Shown: piece after piece, positions 22,996 to 28,299 of the stretch
How positions within the stretch are numbered: the first letter of the stretch is position 1
How the letters are laid out: every line of letters begins with the position of its first letter
DNA from: SVEL01 sp045123575
GTDB taxonomy: Bacteria; Bacillota; Clostridia; Lachnospirales; Lachnospiraceae
Reading direction: 5' to 3'
Length of the DNA stretch: 28,299 nucleotides
NCBI GenBank assembly: GCA_045123575.1
Contig: JBGVKG010000030.1
Span: forward strand, 1 to 28,299
Notes under the pieces: generated by a model
Seen by the model: the letters and a program-made list of their open reading frames with translations, nothing else
What the model was told of the DNA's origin: nothing
Database searches by the model: none
Translations under genes and position numbers: made by a program

Positions 22996-23030
22996 GCTCC
23001 TATCTTATCTTTATGTCAGAAAGGATTACT

Positions 23031-24920
23031 ATGGCATTTAATGATTCTCAGATAAAAGCTGTGGATTTTAAAGATGGTGCCTGCCTCGTTCTAGCAGGAC
23101 CCGGTTCTGGAAAAACTACAGTTATTACCCACAGAACAAAAAAACTTATAGAGGATTACGGTGTAAATCCTTCAAATATACTAGTTATAACTTTTACTAA
23201 GGCTGCAGCAAGTGAAATGCAGTCTCGTTTTGCTTCTCTTATGGGTGGCAGGTATTACCCTGTTACCTTCGGCACTTTTCATGCCGTATTTTTCAAGATA
23301 TTAAAATATGCCTACAATTACAGTGCTGATAATATTCTACGTGAAGAAAAAAAGAGCGAGTATCTCAAAGAGATTATCGAAAAGCTTCATCTAGAAATAG
23401 ATGATGAGGCTGATTTTTTGCGTGATATTATATCTGAAATCAGTCTTGTTAAAAGCGAATTGATAGATTTAAATAATTATTACTCAAAGAATTGCTCGGA
23501 GGATAATTTCAGGCAGATATATAATATGTACAATCAAAGGCTCATTAGCGAAAATCTGGTAGATTTCGATGATATGCTTATTATGTGCTATGAGTTGCTG
23601 ACTAAAAGGCCTGATATATTAAAGCTTTGGCAGGACAAGTACAAGTACATTCTTATTGATGAATTCCAAGATATATGTAAGGTTCAATATCTCATCATCA
23701 AGCTTCTTGCCTTACCTGAAAATAATCTCTTTATTGTAGGTGATGACGACCAGTCCATTTATCGCTTTAGAGGTGCCAAACCAGAAATAATGTTAGGTTT
23801 TGGACAGGATTACAAGGACGCTTCAAGGATATTGCTAGATACCAATTACCGTTCTACTGCTTCCATTGTAGAAGCTTCTAGCAAATTAGTTTCTCACAAT
23901 AAGAAACGCTATGAAAAGAACATTAAACCTAACCGTATGGGCGGAACTCCACCTAATATATGCACCTTTAAGGATGAAAAGGCTCAAACGTTGTATACTT
24001 TGAAGCTGATAGAAGATTACAAAAATAAGGGCATTGATTATAATGATATAGCTATTCTATTTAGGACGAATACCACGCCTCGACTGCTGGCAGAAAAGCT
24101 GATAGAATATAATATTCCTTTCAAGATGAAGGACGTTATGCCTAATATTTTCGAGCATTGGATTGCAAAAGATATTTTTACATATATCCGTATAGCTCTA
24201 GGCAGCAGAATGCGTGGGGATTTCCTTCAGATTATCAATCGCCCTAAAAGATATATTGCCAGAGATGCCTTTACAGATCCAGAGGTTTCTTTTTGGGACT
24301 TAAAGGATTATTACAGTGATAAAAGATATGTGGTGGAACGTATCGAAAGACTTCAATATGACCTGCAGTGGTTAGAGCGCATGACTCCTTTTGAAGCCAT
24401 CAACTATATAAGAAATGGTATAGGATATAATGATTATCTGCAAGAATACGCTGCATACAGGCGCATTAACATAGAAGAACTGTCTGAAATATTGGACGAA
24501 TTGCTCGTATCCGCAGCTGACTTTAAAACATACGATAGTTGGTTTGAACATATCGCATCCTATGGTGAAGAGCTAAAAAGACAGGTCAAAGAAAGAAATG
24601 ACGCAAAGGAAGGCATCTCACTTTGTACTATGCATAGCTCCAAGGGACTTGAATATAAAGTTGTTATCATCATCAGTGCCAATGAAGGCATCACTCCTTA
24701 TCAGAAGGCCCAGCTACCAGAGGATATAGAAGAAGAACGTCGATTATTCTATGTAGCTATGACAAGAGCTAAGGACCATCTTCATATTCTTGCTATGAAG
24801 GAGCGCTTTGGTCGTGGTATAGAACTATCTAGATTCTTAGGTGAATTGGGATATGTAGATGAGGGAGCTTCCAAGAAAAAAGCGAGTTTTTTAGGCAATA
24901 TCAAAAGTACGAAAAGATAA
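23031..24920 (+). CDS. ATP-dependent helicase, UvrD/Rep (SF1A) family
   Basis: A 629-residue 3'-5' DNA helicase. Motifs in order: Walker A AGPGSGKTT (22-30), FTKAAASEM, DFDDM, Walker B ILIDEFQD (near 207-214), GDDDQSIYRFRGA (about 237), NYRST, CTMHSSKGLEYKVV (about 532-545), EEERRLFYVAMTRAKDHLHI (about 565-585). It acts in repair or replication restart. It is shorter than PcrA/UvrD (about 720-740); the C-terminal part after motif VI is brief, ending in a basic tail. Motif II continues DEFQDICK rather than the more common DEFQDTN. The start at 23031 has AAAGGA at 6-7 nt; an upstream ATG at 22986 has no ribosome site. Not convincingly the main PcrA. Confidence 0.92.
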   Translation: MAFNDSQIKAVDFKDGACLVLAGPGSGKTTVITHRTKKLIEDYGVNPSNILVITFTKAAASEMQSRFASLMGGRYYPVTFGTFHAVFFKILKYAYNYSADNILREEKKSEYLKEIIEKLHLEIDDEADFLRDIISEISLVKSELIDLNNYYSKNCSEDNFRQIYNMYNQRLISENLVDFDDMLIMCYELLTKRPDILKLWQDKYKYILIDEFQDICKVQYLIIKLLALPENNLFIVGDDDQSIYRFRGAKPEIMLGFGQDYKDASRILLDTNYRSTASIVEASSKLVSHNKKRYEKNIKPNRMGGTPPNICTFKDEKAQTLYTLKLIEDYKNKGIDYNDIAILFRTNTTPRLLAEKLIEYNIPFKMKDVMPNIFEHWIAKDIFTYIRIALGSRMRGDFLQIINRPKRYIARDAFTDPEVSFWDLKDYYSDKRYVVERIERLQYDLQWLERMTPFEAINYIRNGIGYNDYLQEYAAYRRINIEELSEILDELLVSAADFKTYDSWFEHIASYGEELKRQVKERNDAKEGISLCTMHSSKGLEYKVVIIISANEGITPYQKAQLPEDIEEERRLFYVAMTRAKDHLHILAMKERFGRGIELSRFLGELGYVDEGASKKKASFLGNIKSTKR

Positions 24921-24930
24921 TCTAATCAGA

Positions 24931-24958
24931 TTGACTTTTTCTTATAATTTGGTACACT
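24931..24958 (+). promoter_or_regulatory. Promoter of the DUF1292 gene
   Basis: TTGACT (24931-24936), 16-nt spacer, TACACT (24953-24958), giving a leader of about 95 nt. A weak AATCT/AGATT hairpin plus T run immediately upstream, overlapping the -35, may end helicase transcription. Confidence 0.6.
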
Positions 24959-24986
24959 TAGAATGTATAACTAAGGAGTAAATATT

Positions 24987-25010
24987 TTGAAATCGCAATT
25001 CTATTATTGA
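24987..25010 (+). other. Possible 7-codon leader peptide in the DUF1292 5' leader
   Basis: AAGGAG at 24973-24978 is followed 8 nt later by TTG and the frame M-K-S-Q-F-Y-Y-stop. The stretch also lies in a region that can fold: TTTGAAAT (24986-24993) can pair with ATTTCAAA about 35 nt downstream, and CTATT with AATAG inside. A strong ribosome site followed by a tiny frame and a hairpin is the layout of a translated leader, but this rests on one sequence. Confidence 0.3.
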
Positions 25011-25062
25011 ATAGTGATTTAGATATTTCAAATTATATTTATATATAGAAAAGGAGATTTTT

Positions 25063-25374
25063 ATGTCAAACAAGAATTTAGAAAACGATGACGAAATGTA
25101 CGTAACACTTACTTTAGATGATGACTCTGAAATCGAGTGCATAGTTATTACAATATTTGAAGCTGGCGAGAGAGATTATATCGCACTTCTTCCAATGGAT
25201 GATGCTGAGTCAGAGGATGGTGAAGTTTTCCTTTACCGTTACAGCGAAGATGCAGAAGGCAATCCTATCCTTGACTCTATCGAGAGCGATGAGGAGTACG
25301 AAATCGTTGCTGACCGTTTCGATGAGTGGTTAGATGAGCAGGAATACGAAGAGATCGCTGGTGAGGATGAATAA
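25063..25374 (+). CDS. DUF1292 domain-containing protein
   Basis: A 103-residue, very acidic soluble protein: YVTLTLDDDSEIECIVITIFEAGERDYIALLPMDD, then EVFLYRYSEDAEGNPILDSIESDEEYEIVADRFDEWLDEQEYEE. This is the full DUF1292 pattern (YrzB-like in Bacilli), including the late (E/D)EE(Y/F)xxVxxxF(D/E)E(W/L) segment. Function is unknown. ATG at 25063 follows AAAAGGAG. It has its own promoter and a long leader, and is followed 78 bp later by gltX with a strong hairpin in between. The acidic composition is normal for the family. Confidence 0.93.
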   Translation: MSNKNLENDDEMYVTLTLDDDSEIECIVITIFEAGERDYIALLPMDDAESEDGEVFLYRYSEDAEGNPILDSIESDEEYEIVADRFDEWLDEQEYEEIAGEDE

Positions 25375-25393
25375 TTAAGTAAAGTTTACGAAG

Positions 25394-25430
25394 CAGTTGC
25401 TATCTAGGTATAAAAGCCTGATAGCAACTG
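25394..25430 (+). promoter_or_regulatory. Long hairpin between the DUF1292 gene and gltX
   Basis: CAGTTGCTATC (25394-25404) pairs perfectly with GATAGCAACTG (25420-25430); the 15-nt loop can extend by AGG/CCT. No T tract follows, so it is not a standard terminator. It ends 22 nt before the gltX ATG. No T-box elements are seen. Possible roles are mRNA processing or partial termination. Confidence 0.55.
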
Positions 25431-25452
25431 TATTAACGAAAGGAATGTTAAT

Positions 25453-26928
25453 ATGAGCGGAAAAATCAGAACTAGATTTGCTCCAAGCCCAACTGGTAGA
25501 ATGCATGTAGGTAACTTACGTACAGCTCTGTATGAGTACCTTATCGCTAAGCACGAGGGTGGAGATTTTATATTAAGAATAGAGGATACTGACCAGGAGC
25601 GTCTTGTTGAGGGTGCCGTAGACATCATCTACCGTACAATGGACAAGACTGGCTTACACCATGATGAAGGTCCTGATAAGGATAAGGGCTTTGGTCCTTA
25701 TGTTCAAAGTGAGCGTCAAGCAACTGGTATGTACCTTGAATATGCCAAGAAGCTTATAGAGAAGGGTGAGGCTTACTACTGCTTCTGTACAAAGGAGCGT
25801 CTTGAGTCACTTAAGACTTCTATAGAGGGTAGCGAGGATGGCAAGGAAATCACAGTTTATGACAAGCACTGTCTCTCACTTAGCAAGGAAGAGATAGAGG
25901 CCAACCTAGCTGCTGGCATCCCTTATGTTATCAGACAGAATGTACCAAAAGAAGGACAGACAACCTTCCATGATGAGATATATGGCGATATTACAGTTGA
26001 GAATTCAGAGCTTGATGATATGATTCTTATCAAGTCAGACGGGTTCCCAACATACAACTTTGCTAACGTTGTAGACGATCACCTTATGGAGATTACACAC
26101 GTTGTAAGAGGAAATGAGTACATCTCTTCTTCTCCAAAGTACCAAAGACTGTACGATGCATTCGGTTGGGAGTCACCTAAGTATGTTCATCTTCCATTGA
26201 TAACAGATGAGAATCATAAGAAGTTAAGCAAGCGTAGCGGCCACTCTTCATATGAAGATCTCATCGAGCAGGGCTTTATCTCTGAGGCAGTTGTAAACTA
26301 CATCGCACTCCTTGGCTGGAGCCCAGAGGACAACAACGAAATTTTCTCATTGGAGAAGCTTATAGAGATGTTTGATTACCGTCACATCAACAAGTCTCCA
26401 TCTGTATTTGACATCGTTAAGCTTAGATGGATGAACAGCGAGTATATCAAGGCTATGGACAACGAGCGTTTCTACGAGTTAGCTATGCCATATATCAAGG
26501 AAGTTATCACAAAAGATTACGACCTTAAGAAGATACTCGACTTAGTAAAGACTCGTATTGAAGTTCTCCCTGATATAAAGGACCATGTAGACTTCTTCCA
26601 GGAATTACCTGACTACGATATCGAAATGTACACACACAAGAAGATGAAGACAGACTCAGCTATCTCTCTTGAGGTACTTAAAGACTTGCTTCCACTTCTT
26701 GAGGCTATGAGTGACTTCTCTATGGATGCGATCCATGATGTATGTATGCAGTATGTTGCAGACAAAGGTATCAAGAATGGTACTGCTCTATGGCCACTTA
26801 GAACTGCTGTATCTGGTAAGCAGATGACACCAGGTGGTGCATTTGAGATTGCTGAGATTTTAGGCAAGGATGAAAGCATCAGACGTATCAAGATAGGTAT
26901 CGAGAAGCTTGAGAAAGCATTAGCATAA
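25453..26928 (+). CDS. gltX: Glutamate--tRNA ligase
   Basis: Charges tRNA-Glu (and, where GatCAB is used, tRNA-Gln) with glutamate. The 491-residue class I synthetase shows the HIGH-type motif PSPTGRMHVGNLRTALYEYL (11-30) and KLSKR (257-261, the KMSKS motif). FCTKERL after C110/C112 with H139/C140 further on resembles the zinc-site region of bacterial GltX. The C-terminal helical anticodon-binding part ends KQMTPGGAFEIAEILGKDESIRRI, typical of the family. Length is standard. ATG at 25453 follows AAAGGA at about 9 nt. It is read with, or just after, the DUF1292 gene and closed by a strong terminator. Codon choice is more uniform than in its neighbours, as expected for a highly expressed gene. 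Confidence 0.97.
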   Translation: MSGKIRTRFAPSPTGRMHVGNLRTALYEYLIAKHEGGDFILRIEDTDQERLVEGAVDIIYRTMDKTGLHHDEGPDKDKGFGPYVQSERQATGMYLEYAKKLIEKGEAYYCFCTKERLESLKTSIEGSEDGKEITVYDKHCLSLSKEEIEANLAAGIPYVIRQNVPKEGQTTFHDEIYGDITVENSELDDMILIKSDGFPTYNFANVVDDHLMEITHVVRGNEYISSSPKYQRLYDAFGWESPKYVHLPLITDENHKKLSKRSGHSSYEDLIEQGFISEAVVNYIALLGWSPEDNNEIFSLEKLIEMFDYRHINKSPSVFDIVKLRWMNSEYIKAMDNERFYELAMPYIKEVITKDYDLKKILDLVKTRIEVLPDIKDHVDFFQELPDYDIEMYTHKKMKTDSAISLEVLKDLLPLLEAMSDFSMDAIHDVCMQYVADKGIKNGTALWPLRTAVSGKQMTPGGAFEIAEILGKDESIRRIKIGIEKLEKALA

Positions 26929-26945
26929 GAGATAAAGACATATAT

Positions 26946-26974
26946 AAAGGTGTGCCAATGTGGCACACCTTTTT
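26946..26974 (+). terminator. gltX terminator (possibly bidirectional)
   Basis: AAAGGTGTGCCA (26946-26957) pairs perfectly with TGGCACACCTTT (26961-26972) around an ATG loop, followed by T to 26974. It sits between convergent gltX and the nuclease gene, so it may serve both. Confidence 0.9.
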
Positions 26975-26979
26975 AGTTA

Positions 26980-27987
26980 TTAAATATACATTTTTTGCTC
27001 AAATTCCTCTACTGAAGAAACACGGGCAGATAACTTAGTCCATTTCCTTAAGACTTCTATATCTGTTTCGCTAGATATCTTATCCTTCAAACTATCTGAT
27101 ACTATTCCATAGTCCGAAAGGAAGTCAAAAATCGAACCTATATTTCCTTTCATCTCGCCTTCTAATACGCCATCATTATATAAGTCTTCTAAAGCCTTAC
27201 ACATATTGCACTCCTCCTTATTTTCATTTCGAACCATGTCCGCAACCTTGCTATAATGTAACATTTCAGACATAGCTTGTGCAGTTTCTATATCCACAGA
27301 ACTAAAATAATTGCTGTTTGAATTTATGTATTCGATTATTTTTTTCTTATCCTGTCTACATTTTAACACACCAAACATCATCTGTAAATCCGTTTTAAAC
27401 AGGGATAATTCCTCTATTTTCGCAGGTTGTAAAAGATTAATCCTATAGTTTGGCACATAATTCTTCAATACCTCCTTATCGGCATCAGATGAGAACTCAA
27501 ACATATCATATAGCTCTATGCATCCATCCCACGCCTTTGTTCCATAATAAAACACAAGAGTAATAACAGGCTGTAGTTTATCCTCCTTTCTAAATCTAGA
27601 GAAGAATTCCTCATCATTTACACTTTTCCTCTCTTCCTCACTTAAACTATTCCAAATCTTTTTCATTTGGTTAGTATATGACAAACTGTCATAGAGCATA
27701 TTTTTCACCGGCATAGCATAATGAACCTTATCCTGAGATTCACATGCTAGCACCATCAGCACTGTACTGTTCTTCCATAGCATAACAATATCTCTAAAAC
27801 GTTGTACCGCTACATCTCTACGTTTGTCACTTTTATCTCTTGCAATTATGTCTGACTCTACATTCATAACTGTAAGCTCATCAGATGAAATCACCTGTCT
27901 GCCGCCAAACACATAGCCATTAAAAAGGTCCGCAAAACGTTCCTTATGACTTAGCCAATTCTTGACAGCAACATCTGGTTTACCCAT
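26980..27987 (-). CDS. Rpn/YhgA-like PD-(D/E)XK nuclease family protein
   Basis: A 335-residue protein of the recombination-promoting nuclease/putative transposase family common in Lachnospiraceae. N-terminal nuclease core: FADLFNGYVFGG (18-29), SSDEL, then D58 in KRRDVAVQ and E83-x-Q85 in VLACESQDKVHYAMPVKNMLYD, matching the D...ExQ active-site variant. Then LQPVITLVFYYGTKAWDGCIELYDMF, the typical ITLV(L/F)YYG segment. The C-terminal half is helical and variable, with GVLEGEMKGNIGSI. Members are reported to be DNA endonucleases that raise RecA-independent recombination; some behave as mobile or phase-varying genes. The start is ATG at 27987 with GGTGG about 5 nt upstream; a TTG at 28056 extends the frame but lacks a ribosome site. 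It is flanked by its own promoter. No terminal repeats around it. Confidence 0.85.
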   Translation of the reverse strand: MGKPDVAVKNWLSHKERFADLFNGYVFGGRQVISSDELTVMNVESDIIARDKSDKRRDVAVQRFRDIVMLWKNSTVLMVLACESQDKVHYAMPVKNMLYDSLSYTNQMKKIWNSLSEEERKSVNDEEFFSRFRKEDKLQPVITLVFYYGTKAWDGCIELYDMFEFSSDADKEVLKNYVPNYRINLLQPAKIEELSLFKTDLQMMFGVLKCRQDKKKIIEYINSNSNYFSSVDIETAQAMSEMLHYSKVADMVRNENKEECNMCKALEDLYNDGVLEGEMKGNIGSIFDFLSDYGIVSDSLKDKISSETDIEVLRKWTKLSARVSSVEEFEQKMYI

Positions 27988-28114
27988 TAAACCACCATCC
28001 TTTGCTAAATTGTTATTTTGTAATGAAAACTTTGGCGACACCGCCTTGAATATCAATCACTTATAGAAAAAGTGATTTCATAATATGCCACATCTTGTTA
28101 ATGTGCATAGATTG

Positions 28115-28143
28115 ATTATAACACTAATTGGTAGGGTTGTAAA
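28115..28143 (-). promoter_or_regulatory. Promoter of the Rpn-like nuclease gene
   Basis: On the minus strand, TTTACA (28138-28143), 17-nt spacer, TATAAT (28115-28120). The roughly 120-nt leader contains a hairpin ATCACTT/AAGTGAT (28056-28062 with 28070-28076). Confidence 0.7.
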
Positions 28144-28299
28144 TATGACCACACACTTAGATAGAGTAAATTTACTGTCAGTTAGAAAACAAAAGAGAGC
28201 CCCTAAGACATAAGATTTCACTAATTAGTTTTCACAAGTTTACAACAGTTTGCTACTTTTGTCAAAAGTGGCTTCATAGCACTTTTATTCATCCCTGCT
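28144..28299. other. AT-rich intergenic DNA with two palindromes, no gene seen
   Basis: No supportable gene up to the window end. It holds palindromes ACTAATTAGT (28220-28229) and ACTTTTG-T-CAAAAGT (28255-28269). They could be operators for a gene beyond the edge, but nothing ties them to a known regulator. Confidence 0.4.

Noticed and set aside
25375..25452. A T-box riboswitch controlling gltX
   Set aside because: The gap is only 78 bp and lacks the T-box sequence and specifier stem.
27988..28056. Extended TTG start for the Rpn-like gene
   Set aside because: No ribosome site for it, while ATG 27987 has GGTGG upstream and begins the family's usual N-terminus.

Overview
The window looks like chromosomal DNA from a low-GC, Gram-positive anaerobe of the Clostridia, most likely a Lachnospiraceae member. 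This rests on gene content (DUF1292 protein next to gltX, DUF5050 propeller protein, Rpn/YhgA-like nuclease, Pr6Pr membrane protein, a long-form Asd), AT-rich intergenic DNA, AGGAGG-type ribosome sites and sigma-A promoters. Species cannot be fixed from sequence alone. No phage, CRISPR array or intact transposase gene is visible.

Layout. 1-230: the right-hand part of a dispersed repeat element (copy A). 234-2213: a double-OB-fold SSB-like gene and asd, both on the minus strand. 2214-2745: asd promoter, a lone tRNA-Thr(CGU) with promoter and terminator, and a pair of short hairpin-bearing repeats. 2746-4691: divergent degV and a folB-folK fusion. 4672-13492 (minus): one compact run read GNAT > histidine phosphatase > parE > parC > folC > folP > DUF5050 protein, joining a second type IIA topoisomerase pair to folate synthesis. 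13545-21218 (minus): Pr6Pr membrane protein, then a MATE exporter > response regulator > sensor kinase > ABC ATPase > large FtsX-type permease block that looks like an envelope-stress or drug/peptide-response module. 21306-21909: a complete 604-bp fold-back element (copy B). 21994-26928 (plus): fabH, a short UvrD/Rep-type helicase, a DUF1292 protein and gltX. 26980-27987 (minus): an Rpn/YhgA-like PD-(D/E)XK nuclease.

Main discovery. Copy B is almost entirely one long imperfect inverted repeat: perfect 22-bp terminal inverted repeats, further perfect paired blocks of 21, 15 and 8 bp, and a nested apical hairpin. Its right arm recurs at the left edge of the window, including a 53-nt core with one mismatch. 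It has no convincing gene. It is either a non-autonomous fold-back (MITE-like) element or a repeated large structured RNA that I cannot match to a family I know. Its right end stops at the base before a consensus fabH promoter, which carries a TTTGA-N3-TCAAA operator resembling FabT sites.

Second-tier points: three hairpin units between parE and parC, with similar hairpins after degV; a ParC-type A subunit that lacks the usual GyrA box and carries a Gly/Asp/Met-rich insert; an intramembrane-type sensor kinase beside the ABC transporter; and a possible 7-codon leader peptide before the DUF1292 gene.
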